Below the pieces are notes generated by a model. That model saw nothing but the letters and a program-made list of their open reading frames with translations, was not told where the DNA came from and did not search any database. Shown here piece by piece: positions 1 through 8,397 of a stretch of DNA of 64,000 bases. The position numbers were made by a program, and so were the translations under genes. Numbering within the stretch: position 1 is the stretch's first letter; each line of letters starts with the position of its first letter. The DNA lies in assembly GCF_036924595.1 (NCBI RefSeq), contig NZ_JAZHRV010000001.1, forward strand, positions 6,413,501 to 6,477,500, in the 5' to 3' direction. This stretch comes from Bradyrhizobium algeriense (GTDB lineage: Bacteria; Pseudomonadota; Alphaproteobacteria; Rhizobiales; Xanthobacteraceae).

Positions 1-1309
1 ATCCGAGATGGGCATCACGCAGCAGCCGCGCAGTCGCAAATTCCTCGATATAGCCAATACCGCCGCGCATCTCCAACGCATCGCCGCAGACCTTTCGCGC
101 ATCGCGCGTCGCGCGGAATTTCAAGGTCGGCGTCAGGATCCGCAGCAGCGCCGCCGCATCCTGGCTGCCGGCCTCCGCCCGATCGAGCGCATCTGCCGTG
201 AGAAAACTCATCGACAGCGCCTGCTCGGTCGGCAGCATGATCTTCATCAATTGCCGGCGTGCCAGCGGCAAGTCGACGATACGCTGGCCGAACACCACGC
301 GATTTTTCGCGACCGTCATCGCGTCATGATACGCGCGCCGCATCAGCGCGGTGGATTTGACGCCATTACTAAGCCGCGAGGAATTGACCATCTCGGCCAT
401 CTGTACAAAACCGCGATCGAGCTTGCCGACGGCATAGGCAATCGCACCCTCGAACTTGATCTCCCCGGATGCCATCGAACGGGTGCCGAGCTTGTCCTTC
501 AGGCGAACGATCCGGTAGTGGTTTTGCGAGCCGTCGTCGAGGTGCCGCGGCATCAGGAACAGCCCGACGCCGCGCGTGCCGGGACCTGCTCCCTCGGGTC
601 GCGCCAACAGCATCACCACCTTGGCATCGGCATTGGAGCAGAACCACTTTTCGCCATAGAGCCGCCAGTGGTCCCCTTCCTGCACGGCTTTCGTCGTCAG
701 CGTGCCGACGTCGGAGCCGCCCTCCTTCTCGGTCATGAACTGGCCGCCCTGGGTGAGTTTGCTCATGTCAGTCTGGGTCAGGCCGTCCAGATACTTCGCC
801 TTTAGCGCTTCGCTGCCGAAATTGTTGAGCAGTTTGGCGCAGCCGTCGGTGACGTTGATCGGACAGCCCATGCCGAACTCGGTCTGATTGAACAGGAACG
901 TGAAGGCGTGCTTGGCCACCACAGGGTATTTGTCCGGCCAGCCCATGATGCCCTTGCGGATCGACAGCGCGTGAATGCCGAACTCGCCGAACGCGGCTTT
1001 TTCCAGCTCGCGATAGGCCGGGTGATATTCGATGTACTGCGTATCGCGGCCGAACTTGTCGCGCTGGTGCAGCACCGGCGTGTGGCGGTCGGCGAGCCGC
1101 GCGCATTCGTCGAGATAGCCGCCGGCCAACTCGCCGAGGCGATCGAGATGCGGCTCGATATGGCGGAACAGTGCATCAGGGAGATGCAAGCGAAGCAGAT
1201 CCGTCAATGCCGGATCGGCCCGGTAGAAATTCATTCCCGTCGTATCCGGCGCGAGCAATCCCGGCTGATTGGCTGACGCTGATGCACCGTCCTGCATGAG
1301 TGGATGCAT
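1..1309 (-). CDS. acyl-CoA dehydrogenase family protein (3' end cut by window edge)
   Basis: Flavin-dependent acyl-CoA dehydrogenase, the first oxidation step of a beta-oxidation-like route. Reading the minus strand from the ATG at 1309 gives an open frame of 436 codons that runs off the left edge. The middle domain carries the family signature QFMTEKEGGSDVGT and a WRLYGEKWFCSNAD stretch, followed by the helical C-terminal domain (RMRGGIGYIEEF-type motif, here EMRGGIGYIEEF). The long N-terminal extension and the T-E-K-E-G-G motif resemble the AidB-like/large ACAD subgroup rather than short-chain ACADs. It is divergent from the SDR gene at 1470 and lies near an enoyl-CoA hydratase, which fits fatty-acid or CoA-ester catabolism. 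The substrate cannot be read from sequence. Confidence 0.9.
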   Translation of the reverse strand, partial: MHPLMQDGASASANQPGLLAPDTTGMNFYRADPALTDLLRLHLPDALFRHIEPHLDRLGELAGGYLDECARLADRHTPVLHQRDKFGRDTQYIEYHPAYRELEKAAFGEFGIHALSIRKGIMGWPDKYPVVAKHAFTFLFNQTEFGMGCPINVTDGCAKLLNNFGSEALKAKYLDGLTQTDMSKLTQGGQFMTEKEGGSDVGTLTTKAVQEGDHWRLYGEKWFCSNADAKVVMLLARPEGAGPGTRGVGLFLMPRHLDDGSQNHYRIVRLKDKLGTRSMASGEIKFEGAIAYAVGKLDRGFVQMAEMVNSSRLSNGVKSTALMRRAYHDAMTVAKNRVVFGQRIVDLPLARRQLMKIMLPTEQALSMSFLTADALDRAEAGSQDAAALLRILTPTLKFRATRDARKVCGDALEMRGGIGYIEEFATARLLRDAHLG

Positions 1310-1469
1310 TTTTAGCCCTTGTTCGTTTCGCCCGATGTTGGTCAACTACCGATAACGCAGGCGGACGTGCCGTCAACAAGCATAATTGGAGGGCCTCCCC
1401 ATGGCGGACGATTGCCAGGCGGAATCGGGTTCCTAGATACTAAGTCCCGACCATCGGAGGACCGCGCCC

Positions 1470-2171
1470 ATGGAATTGCCAAAATACAAGATTGCCCTGA
1501 TCGTCGGCGTCGGCGAAGGATTGAGCGCATCGCTGGCGCGGCTGTTCGCCCGCGAAGGCATCAAGGTTGCGCTCGCCGCGCGCAAGATAGAGAAGCTCGG
1601 CGCGCTCTGCACCGAGACCGGCGCCCGTGCCTTTGCCTGCAATGCGACCGAGGTTGAGGAGGTCGAGCGGCTGTTCGGCATGGTCGAGCGCGAGATCGGT
1701 ACGCCGGATATCGTCGTCTATAACGCCAGCGGACGGGCGCGCGGCGCTTTCACCGACCTGGTGCCGGCAGATGTCGCGCAGGCGATTGCCGTTTCGGCGT
1801 TCGGCGGTTTTCTGGTGGCCCAACAGGCGGCCACACGCATGCTGCCCAACAAGCACGGCGCGATCCTGTTCACCGGTGCCTCCGCCAGCGTCAAAGGCTA
1901 TGCGCAATCGGCGCCGTTTGCGATGGGCAAGTTCGCGCTGCGCGGGCTTGCCCAGAGCATGGCGCGCGAATTGTCGCCGCAGGGCATCCACGTTGCGCAT
2001 TTCGTCATCGATGGCGGCATCCGCAGCGCGGCGCGTAGCGAGCCGACCGACCGGCCGGACTCGATGCTCGATCCGGATGCGATTGCATTGAGCTACTGGA
2101 GCGTACTGCAGCAACCGCGTAGCGCCTGGACCTGGGAGGTCGAACTGCGGCCGTGGGTGGAGAAGTTTTGA
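1470..2171 (+). CDS. SDR family NAD(P)-binding protein lacking the catalytic tyrosine
   Basis: A 233-residue short-chain dehydrogenase/reductase fold protein. The nucleotide-binding loop near the N-terminus reads VGVGEGLSASLAR (G-x-G-x-G-L type instead of TGxxxGxG), followed by the YNASG element (NAG equivalent). At the active site the usual Y-x-x-x-K is F-A-M-G-K within SAPFAMGKFALRG, so the catalytic Tyr is Phe while the Ser (GASAS) and Lys remain. A divergent SDR subgroup of this kind is common in Rhizobiales. Catalysis may be altered or lost. Start chosen at ATG 1470 because GGAGGA lies upstream. Probably co-expressed with the enoyl-CoA hydratase downstream, but a repeat lies between them. 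Confidence 0.85.
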   Translation: MELPKYKIALIVGVGEGLSASLARLFAREGIKVALAARKIEKLGALCTETGARAFACNATEVEEVERLFGMVEREIGTPDIVVYNASGRARGAFTDLVPADVAQAIAVSAFGGFLVAQQAATRMLPNKHGAILFTGASASVKGYAQSAPFAMGKFALRGLAQSMARELSPQGIHVAHFVIDGGIRSAARSEPTDRPDSMLDPDAIALSYWSVLQQPRSAWTWEVELRPWVEKF

Positions 2172-2182
2172 GACGGCCACCG

Positions 2183-2270
2183 CCGTCATTGCGAGCGCAG
2201 CGAAGCAATCCATGGCGCCGCAGTACGGAAAGATGGATTGCTTCGTCGCTTACGCTCCTCGCAATGACGG
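2183..2270. repeat. interspersed palindromic repeat (GTCATTGCGAGCG family)
   Basis: An 88-bp imperfect palindrome that begins CCGTCATTGCGAGCG and ends CTCGCAATGACGG, with GAAGCAATCCAT / ATGGATTGCTTC as inner arms. Close copies occur at 9631-9747, 48853-48937 and 61458-61535 in this window, so it is a dispersed family. When transcribed it would fold into a long stem. It sits between two co-directional genes. Confidence 0.85.
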
Positions 2271-2288
2271 GGACAGGAATGGGGACCC

Positions 2289-3119
2289 ATGACCACCGAA
2301 ACCAAGATCGACACCGGCACCGACGAACTGCTCTGCATGATCCGCGACCGGGTCGCCATCATCACGCTGAACCGCCCCGAGGCGCGCAACGCGATGTCGG
2401 ATAATCTGACCCCGGCCTTGCGCAGCATGATCAAGGCCTGCGGCGAGAATCCCGATGTCGGCGTGCTGTTGCTGACCGGCGCCGGCACGGCGTTCTGCGC
2501 CGGCGGCAACGTCAAGGGCATGGGGGCGAATCGCGACAAGACGAAGCTCGCAATGTCCCATGACGAGCGGGTCGCCGATCTGCAGGAGCGACAGCGTCTC
2601 CTGACCGGCGCGCTGGTTTCGGTGCGCAAGCCGACCATTGCCGCCCTGCCCGGCCCCGCGGTCGGCGCCGGTCTCGCTCTGGCGATGGCCTGCGACATGC
2701 GAATCGCCGCGCAATCGGCATTCCTTTCCACCGGCTACCTCAAGGTGGGTCTGAGCGGCGATTATGGCATCGCCTGGCTCCTGACACGATTGGTCGGCAC
2801 TTCGCGGGCACGGGAATTGATGTTCACTTGCGACAGGGTCGATGCGGCCAGGTGCGAGGCGATCGGCCTGGTGAACCGCGTGGTCCCCGACGACAGGCTG
2901 CACGCGGAGGCCTTCGCGCTCGCTAAATCGATCGCCGAAGGACCGACGATCGCGATCCGCTACATGAAGGATAATCTGGACGAAGCCTTGATGTTCGATT
3001 TCGCCACAGCGCGCGATCATGAGGCCGAGCGCATGATCCGGGCACAGGTGACAGCCGATCACAAGGAGGCCGTGCAGGCCTTCATCGACAAGCGCAAGCC
3101 GGTGTTCAGGGGAAGTTGA
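2289..3119 (+). CDS. enoyl-CoA hydratase/isomerase (crotonase) family protein
   Basis: A 276-residue crotonase-fold enzyme acting on an acyl-CoA. The oxyanion-hole segments are visible as GAGTAFCAGGNVKGM (about residues 67-81) and PGPAVGAGLALAMACD (about 122-137). The second active-site segment reads KVGLSGDYGIAW, with Asp where classical hydratases have Glu; this is the pattern of PaaG-type isomerases and related crotonases, so isomerase or a non-classical hydratase is as likely as simple hydration. Length is normal for the family. Neighbours (acyl-CoA dehydrogenase, SDR) suggest a CoA-ester degradation cluster. Confidence 0.9.
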   Translation: MTTETKIDTGTDELLCMIRDRVAIITLNRPEARNAMSDNLTPALRSMIKACGENPDVGVLLLTGAGTAFCAGGNVKGMGANRDKTKLAMSHDERVADLQERQRLLTGALVSVRKPTIAALPGPAVGAGLALAMACDMRIAAQSAFLSTGYLKVGLSGDYGIAWLLTRLVGTSRARELMFTCDRVDAARCEAIGLVNRVVPDDRLHAEAFALAKSIAEGPTIAIRYMKDNLDEALMFDFATARDHEAERMIRAQVTADHKEAVQAFIDKRKPVFRGS

Positions 3120-3123
3120 GCGT

Positions 3124-3222
3124 TGCCGTGGCCGGGATGAAGCGGAGCGCAATCCGGGGCCGCTCTCACATGCGGCAAGAGAGACCGTCCCCGGACTGCG
3201 TTGCGCTCCATCCGGGCTACGA
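3124..3222. repeat. interspersed palindromic repeat (CCCGGATG family)
   Basis: Imperfect inverted repeat with arms around GGCCGGGATGAAGCGGAGCG on the left and CGCTCCATCCGGGCTACG on the right. The same arm sequences recur at 9528-9604. It fills the gap between two convergent genes and could act as a bidirectional terminator. Confidence 0.75.
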
Positions 3223-3224
3223 GT

Positions 3225-3626
3225 CTAGATCGGATTCTCTTCAAACAGCCGCGCCACCATCACCGAGTCGAGATAGGCGCGGACGCGCATGATGGTGTCG
3301 CTCTTGAAGTAGCAGACCCAGCAATAATGATTGTCGAAGCGAAAGCCGTTCTTCGCGATCGCTTCGGAATGCAGTTCGACGATGGCGATATCATCCTGCA
3401 CGATCAGGTTATCGACGTGCAACTGCGCCCCGTTCGGCAACACCTGGCCGAGCTTGGCGAAGGTGCCGGCGATGAAATCGGCTTTCGACAAATAGCGCCC
3501 GGCGAGCGGATGCGTGCCCATTACGGTCCAATCGGCGTCGTCGGCGACGTGGGTGAAAAAGCCCGCGCCATCGCCCTGCTCGAGACCGGCGAAAATCTGT
3601 CGCACGAAACCAGCATCGACTGTCAT
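3225..3626 (-). CDS. NTF2-like / SnoaL-like domain protein
   Basis: A 133-residue alpha+beta cone-fold protein of the nuclear transport factor 2 superfamily, which includes ketosteroid isomerases and many small-molecule binding proteins. The pattern of an N-terminal helix pair (VRQIFAGLEQGD), DADWTVMGTHPLAGRY, and C-terminal strands (NHYCWVCYFKSDTIMRVRAYLDS) is typical. No signal peptide is present, so it is cytoplasmic. It is transcribed away from the GNAT gene's downstream end and ends next to a repeat. Function is not predictable beyond the fold. Confidence 0.85.
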   Translation of the reverse strand: MTVDAGFVRQIFAGLEQGDGAGFFTHVADDADWTVMGTHPLAGRYLSKADFIAGTFAKLGQVLPNGAQLHVDNLIVQDDIAIVELHSEAIAKNGFRFDNHYCWVCYFKSDTIMRVRAYLDSVMVARLFEENPI

Positions 3627-3744
3627 GACCGGGCCCTCACATCGGCGAGGTGGAGGCTAGACCGGGACATGGGGATTATCAACGCCGTGGCGCTGTCGGC
3701 AGAAAATAGCCCGGTTCTGGTACGGCCAGAACCGGGCTCAGTCG

Positions 3745-4365
3745 TCAAACCGCAAGCGAGGACATTGCGCTGGGAGAGACGGCGGCAAGCCGCCAACTGG
3801 CGCATGGGATTTCCTGCGGTTCGACATGGATCTGCTTCTGGAAGCGCGTCAGCTTCCAGTCGCCGGGGGTATTGGTGAAGGCGTAGCCGGCCTTGCGGGC
3901 GAGCGCGATCATCGCGTCGTTGGAGCGCAGCGTGTCGCCGAACACGCGCGCGGCACCGAACGAAGCCGCGCGGCATTCCAGATTCTTCAACAGCGCCTTG
4001 CCGATGCCATGGCCCTGCCAGCGGTCGTCGATCGACAGGCCGAATTCGATCGCGGCGGTCTCGCTGTCGAAGGCATAGCGCGCTTCGCCGACGATGGTCT
4101 CGCGGCCCTCGACCATCATGGTCGCGACCACGCTGAACCGGTCGGCTTCGCCAATATGGATGAAATCCTCGAGCAGCGATGGCGGCAGTTCGCTGGCCGC
4201 GCCGAGGAAACGGTTGTAGCGGGAGCGCGTCGTCAGCGAGCGGAAATAGTTCTGCAGCGCCCCGGCATCGCGGGGCTCGACGAAGCGCACGGTCACAGCC
4301 TCGCCGCGCCGCGAACGCAGCACGTCGGAATATTGCGTGAGATCGTCGAGGCGCATCGTGCTCAT
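3745..4365 (-). CDS. GNAT family N-acetyltransferase
   Basis: A 206-residue protein with a GNAT domain (about residues 25-175). The acetyl-CoA pyrophosphate-binding segment is visible as DDRWQGHGIGKALLKNL, matching the Q/R-x-x-G-x-G/A motif. The N-terminus (VRFVEPRDAGALQNYFRSL...RFLGA) resembles the acetyltransferase domain of Pat/AcuA-like protein acetyltransferases, so a protein-lysine target is possible but unproven. Start at 4365 is supported by CGGGAG upstream. Confidence 0.88.
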   Translation of the reverse strand: MSTMRLDDLTQYSDVLRSRRGEAVTVRFVEPRDAGALQNYFRSLTTRSRYNRFLGAASELPPSLLEDFIHIGEADRFSVVATMMVEGRETIVGEARYAFDSETAAIEFGLSIDDRWQGHGIGKALLKNLECRAASFGAARVFGDTLRSNDAMIALARKAGYAFTNTPGDWKLTRFQKQIHVEPQEIPCASWRLAAVSPSAMSSLAV

Positions 4366-4437
4366 GGGTCGCTCCCGCGGAGCTCAGGAAAATTGGCCGG
4401 CGTCCCCGTGATCAGGCGACGCCAGCCTGGCTGCCAT

Positions 4438-4641
4438 CTAAGCCCGCCAGAACGGCTTTTCGGCCTCGTAGGCGATGTCGCTCCAGGAGATGCCGATGTC
4501 GTGCAGTTCCCGCTCGGACCACTGGGCCAGTTCGCGACGCGACCGGTAGCGCTGCCGCCAGAGATTGAGGGTTTCGGCCACCTGGGTCAAAAAGCCCGTA
4601 CCATGATGATTTATCATCGATTCATGCGTGTAAGTGGACAT
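4438..4641 (-). CDS. DUF1127 domain-containing small protein
   Basis: A 67-residue basic protein whose C-terminal half has the DUF1127 signature: W-R-Q-R-Y-R-S-R-R-E-L-A-Q-W followed by LHDIGIS. Such proteins are frequent in Rhizobiales, and some family members bind RNA or affect phosphate and carbon metabolism. ATG 4641 is chosen over the TTG two codons upstream because AGGAG sits at a good distance from it. It is divergent from the LysR gene at 4756 with about 114 bp between, AT-rich and likely to hold both promoters. Confidence 0.85.
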   Translation of the reverse strand: MSTYTHESMINHHGTGFLTQVAETLNLWRQRYRSRRELAQWSERELHDIGISWSDIAYEAEKPFWRA

Positions 4642-4755
4642 TCTCAACTCCTATAGTAATCTGTTGCTGCGAATATCTGTCCTATCTGAGCCATTCACAA
4701 ACGACACTTTGTACCGTTTCGGATGATATAAACTCATGTATTTGGAGATCACGGA

Positions 4756-5655
4756 ATGACCTCCAGGCTGCCGTCGCTGAATGGATTGCGGGCGTTTGAG
4801 GCCGCGGCCCGACATTTGAGTTTTACCCAGGCGGCCTCCGAGCTGAACGTCACGCAGACCGCGATCAGCCACCAGATCAAGCGGCTGGAGGAAGAGCTCG
4901 GCGTTCGCCTCTTTATCCGCCAGAACCGCTCGCTGACGCTGACGGCGGAAGCGCAAGAGTACCTTCCCGGCATTCGCGCCGCGTTCAACGATCTCCGGCT
5001 CGCGACCGATCGCCTGCTGCGCAAAGATGACGACCATGTGCTGACGGTGTCGACGTTGGCCTCGCTGGCCGCCAAATGGCTGCTGCCGCGCCTCACGGCT
5101 TTTCAGGAATCGCAACCGGGGATCGACGTTCGCATCACGACCTCGATCAACCTGGTCGACTTCCAGCGCGACAAGGTCGATGCCGCGATCCGCTACGGCC
5201 GCGGCCAGTGGCCTGGCGTTCGCGCCGACTGGCTGATGGCGGACGAGCTTTTCCCGGTGTGCAGCCCGGCGCTGCTCAAGGGCAACAAGCCGCTGAAATG
5301 CCCCGAAGACCTCCGGGATCACGTGCTGCTGCATACCAGCAACGCGAATAGCGACGACTGGCGGCTGTGGTTGACGGCGGCCGGGTTGCCGGCCGATTTC
5401 TCGAAACAGCCGGGCCTGACCTTCGACATGATCTTCATGACGGTGCAGGCCGCGATCGATGGCCTCGGCGTCGCCATGGGTCGCACCGCTTATGTGCAGG
5501 AGGACATCGCCAAGGGACGGCTGGTCGTTCCCTTCAACATCGCATTTCCGGTCGACGCCGGTTTTTATCTGGTCTCGCCCACGGGGCGAACCGACCCGCC
5601 CAAACTCGCGGCCTTCCGGCAATGGCTGCTCGCCTCCGTGCAGAGCAAGCCGTGA
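4756..5655 (+). CDS. LysR-type transcriptional regulator (GcvA-like; candidate TcuR)
   Basis: A 299-residue LysR regulator. The N-terminal winged helix-turn-helix is clear (LRAFEAAARHLSFTQAASELNVTQTAISHQIKRLEEELG, residues about 10-48; shown only as landmarks), followed by a periplasmic-binding-like effector domain ending with the PAWL-type region. It lies 175 bp upstream of tcuA in the same direction. In Salmonella a LysR protein (TcuR) activates tcuABC, so this is probably the local regulator, although GcvA-like LysR proteins regulate many pathways. The divergent DUF1127 gene shares the upstream region. Confidence 0.9.
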   Translation: MTSRLPSLNGLRAFEAAARHLSFTQAASELNVTQTAISHQIKRLEEELGVRLFIRQNRSLTLTAEAQEYLPGIRAAFNDLRLATDRLLRKDDDHVLTVSTLASLAAKWLLPRLTAFQESQPGIDVRITTSINLVDFQRDKVDAAIRYGRGQWPGVRADWLMADELFPVCSPALLKGNKPLKCPEDLRDHVLLHTSNANSDDWRLWLTAAGLPADFSKQPGLTFDMIFMTVQAAIDGLGVAMGRTAYVQEDIAKGRLVVPFNIAFPVDAGFYLVSPTGRTDPPKLAAFRQWLLASVQSKP

Positions 5656-5829
5656 CATCGCAGATATTCCGCGATCCGAGTTGCACGCGACATCGTCGCA
5701 TACGGCGGCACTTATCGACGAAGTTCGAGCACGAGAGACGTGACGCGGTCGCGAGAGCAGGCTAGAAAATCGCCGGGGCGGATGGATTTGCTTGCCGGCT
5801 TTCCATGCCAACAACGATAACAAGAGCGC

Positions 5830-7230
5830 ATGGCTGATTTGACTCGGAAATTTGATGTGCTGGTGATCGGCGGCGGCAACGCCGCTTTGTGCGCCGCCAT
5901 CAGCGCCCGGCGAGCGGGCGCTTCCGTGCTGGTGCTGGAAGGCGCGCCAAAGTTCTATCGCGGCGGTAACACCCGCCACACCCGCAACATGCGCTGTGCC
6001 CATGATGCCGCGACCGACATCCTCACCGGCCCGTACACCGAAGAAGAATTCTGGGACGATCTGCTGCGCCTGACCGGCGGGCAGACCGACGAGGAACTGG
6101 CCAAGTTCATGATCGCCGAGTCCAAGGACATCCTGAACTGGATCGTCGAACAGGGCGTGCGCTGGCAACCCTCGCTCGGCGGCACGCTGAGCCTCGGCCG
6201 CACCAATTCGTTCTTCCTCGGTGGCGGACGCGCGATGCTCAACGCGCTTTATCTCACCGCGGAAAAACTCGGCGTCGAGATCGCCTACGATGCTGAAGTG
6301 ACCGATCTCCAGATCGAGGAGGGCATGTTTCTGTCCGCGACGCTGAAGCAGCCGATCGATGGCGCCGCCGAAATCCGCGCTTCGGCGCTGGTCGCCGCCG
6401 CCGGTGGATTTGAAGCCAACATCGAATGGCTCAAGGAATACTGGGGCGATGCCGCCGATAATTTCCTGATCCGCGGCACGCCCTATAACCGCGGCTCCAT
6501 TCTTAAGCTCCTGCTCGACAAGGGCGTGCAGGACATCGGCGATCCCACCCAATGCCACGCGGTGGCGATCGATGCCCGCGCGCCGAAATTCGACGGCGGC
6601 ATCATCACGCGGCACGACTCGGTCGTGTTTGGCATCGTCGTCAACAAGCACGCCCAGCGCTTCTACGACGAGGGCGAGGACATCTGGCCGAAGCGCTACG
6701 CCATCTGGGGCCGGCTGGTGGCAGCCCAGCCGGATCAGATCGCTTACATCATTTTCGATTCCACTGTTGTCACCAGCTTCATGCCGACGCTGTTTCCGCC
6801 GATTGCGGGTGCAACGCTTGCCGAACTCGCCGATAAGCTCGGACTCGAACCGGCCGGGCTGGAGAAAACGGTGACCGATTTCAACGCCGCGGTGCAGCCC
6901 GGCACCTTCGACCACACCATCCTCGACGACTGCCGCACCGAAGGCATCACGCCGCCGAAGACGCATTGGGCGCGCAGGATCGAGACGGCGCCTTTTCTCG
7001 CCTATCCGGTGCGGCCCGGCATCACCTTCACCTATCTCGGCACCCGCGTGAACAAGCAGTCGCGCATGGTGATGAAGGACGGCAAGCCTTCCGCCAACAT
7101 GTTCGCGGCCGGTGAGATCATGGCCGGCAATGTGCTTGGCAAGGGATATGCCGCCGGCATCGGCATGACCATCGGCAGCGTGTTCGGCCGCGTGGCGGGA
7201 CGGGAAGCGGCGAAGAATGCGAGGAATTAG
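5830..7230 (+). CDS. tcuA: FAD-dependent tricarballylate dehydrogenase TcuA
   Basis: Flavoprotein of the fumarate reductase/succinate dehydrogenase flavoprotein family that oxidises tricarballylate to cis-aconitate. The dinucleotide-binding fold is at the N-terminus (VLVIGGGNAALCAAISARR), and the C-terminal FAD/substrate-binding segment reads AGEIMAGNVLGKGYAAG. The length, 466 residues, matches TcuA proteins. Its partner TcuB lies downstream, separated by an esterase gene. No tcuC transporter gene is visible nearby. The short spacer to the next gene contains a small repeat. Enzyme identity is strongly supported by the combination with TcuB; the exact substrate is inferred. Confidence 0.88.
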   Translation: MADLTRKFDVLVIGGGNAALCAAISARRAGASVLVLEGAPKFYRGGNTRHTRNMRCAHDAATDILTGPYTEEEFWDDLLRLTGGQTDEELAKFMIAESKDILNWIVEQGVRWQPSLGGTLSLGRTNSFFLGGGRAMLNALYLTAEKLGVEIAYDAEVTDLQIEEGMFLSATLKQPIDGAAEIRASALVAAAGGFEANIEWLKEYWGDAADNFLIRGTPYNRGSILKLLLDKGVQDIGDPTQCHAVAIDARAPKFDGGIITRHDSVVFGIVVNKHAQRFYDEGEDIWPKRYAIWGRLVAAQPDQIAYIIFDSTVVTSFMPTLFPPIAGATLAELADKLGLEPAGLEKTVTDFNAAVQPGTFDHTILDDCRTEGITPPKTHWARRIETAPFLAYPVRPGITFTYLGTRVNKQSRMVMKDGKPSANMFAAGEIMAGNVLGKGYAAGIGMTIGSVFGRVAGREAAKNARN

Positions 7231-7268
7231 GACGGAGTTCACTCTCCGCGGACACGGTGTGCGGAGAG

Positions 7269-7317
7269 AGCCCCTCACCCCTACCCTCTCCCCGCGAAGG
7301 GCGGGGAGAGGGAGAAG
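7269..7317. repeat. short palindromic repeat (CCCTCTCCCC family)
   Basis: The run CCCTACCCTCTCCCCGCGAA is mirrored by GGGCGGGGAGAGGG. It forms a stem-loop and is related to the longer copy at 32331-32504. It lies between tcuA and the esterase gene, where it could reduce or stabilise downstream mRNA. Confidence 0.65.
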
Positions 7318-7338
7318 ATAACGACGGGAGGATTGATG

Positions 7339-8367
7339 ATGCGCCTTGCGATTGTTTCTGCGGTTTCCGTTTTGATCAGCACGACGCTCGCCAACGCTGC
7401 CGAGCCGATTGCGTTGCGCGACATGGGTTCGTTCCATGTCGGCGGGCGCCTGGTCGAGATCTCCGGCAAGCCGGTGAAGGAAGTCACCTTCACGCCCGGC
7501 GGCGTGCCTGCGAAGGTTGATCCCAACGGCACCTATCAGGTCGAGCAGATGTATGTGCAGTATTTTCTGCCCGCCAACGAAAAGGGCGCCTATCCGCTGC
7601 TGATGTGGCACGGCGGCGGGTTGACTGGCGTCACCTACGAGACGACGCCGGACGGACGCGAGGGCTGGCTGAACTATTTCCTGCGCAAGGGCTGGGCCGT
7701 CTACAATTCCGACGCGGTCGAGCGTGGCCGCGCCGGCTGGGCGCAATACCCTGACGTCTTCAAGAGCGAGCCGGTGTTCCTCACGACAGCCAATCCGTTC
7801 GAGCGTTTTCGCATCGGCGACGGCGCGGGCTCCTATGATCCCGATCCGGCCAAGCGCAAGCTGATGCCGGGCAGCCAGTTTCCCAACGAAGGCTATGAGA
7901 ATTTCGTCAAGCAGAACGTGCCGCGCTGGACCACCACCGATGACGCGATCATCGCCGCCTATATCGCCGAGATCGACCGCGTCGGTCCTTCCATCATCCT
8001 GTTCCACAGCCAGGCCGGCAGTTTTGGCTTCAAGGTGGCGCAGGCGCGGCCCGACAAGGTCAAGGCCTTGATTGCGATCGAGCCGGCCGGCCTCGGCGAT
8101 CCCGCCAAGGTCGATGCCTTGAAAGGCATTCCGACGCTGATCGTCTACGGCGACTACATCGAGAAGGATTCGCGCTGGCCGAAAATACGCGCCAACGGCA
8201 TCGCCTTTGCGGACGCCGTCAAGGCCGCCGGCGGCAGCGTCGATGTCGTCGACCTGCCGCAAGCCGGCATCAAGGGCAATTCGCACATGGTGATGATGGA
8301 CAAGAACAATGCCGAGGTCGCCGCCCTGATCCAGAAATGGCTCGAGGGCAAGGGGCTGACGAAGTAA
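7339..8367 (+). CDS. secreted alpha/beta-hydrolase esterase (esterase-713-like)
   Basis: A 342-residue exported hydrolase. A signal peptide covers about residues 1-21 (ending LANAA). The nucleophile elbow reads FHSQAGSFG, the acid is in VYGDYIEKD and the histidine in GNSHMVMMDKNN. This arrangement recalls Alcaligenes esterase 713, an alpha/beta hydrolase with few close relatives (recognised from memory, not searched). The third of three possible starts (TTG 7333, ATG 7336, ATG 7339) is chosen because GGGAGG is then about seven bases away. Its position between tcuA and tcuB suggests that it releases a tricarballylate-like acid from an ester outside the cytoplasm; this is inference. Confidence 0.8.
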   Translation: MRLAIVSAVSVLISTTLANAAEPIALRDMGSFHVGGRLVEISGKPVKEVTFTPGGVPAKVDPNGTYQVEQMYVQYFLPANEKGAYPLLMWHGGGLTGVTYETTPDGREGWLNYFLRKGWAVYNSDAVERGRAGWAQYPDVFKSEPVFLTTANPFERFRIGDGAGSYDPDPAKRKLMPGSQFPNEGYENFVKQNVPRWTTTDDAIIAAYIAEIDRVGPSIILFHSQAGSFGFKVAQARPDKVKALIAIEPAGLGDPAKVDALKGIPTLIVYGDYIEKDSRWPKIRANGIAFADAVKAAGGSVDVVDLPQAGIKGNSHMVMMDKNNAEVAALIQKWLEGKGLTK

Positions 8368-8397
8368 GCGGGCCGGCGCGAGCGCAGGAAGCAACAG

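Noticed and set aside
1388..1398. GGAGGGCCTCC palindrome before the SDR gene
   Set aside because: Short GC-rich palindromes are frequent here; no second element supports an operator.
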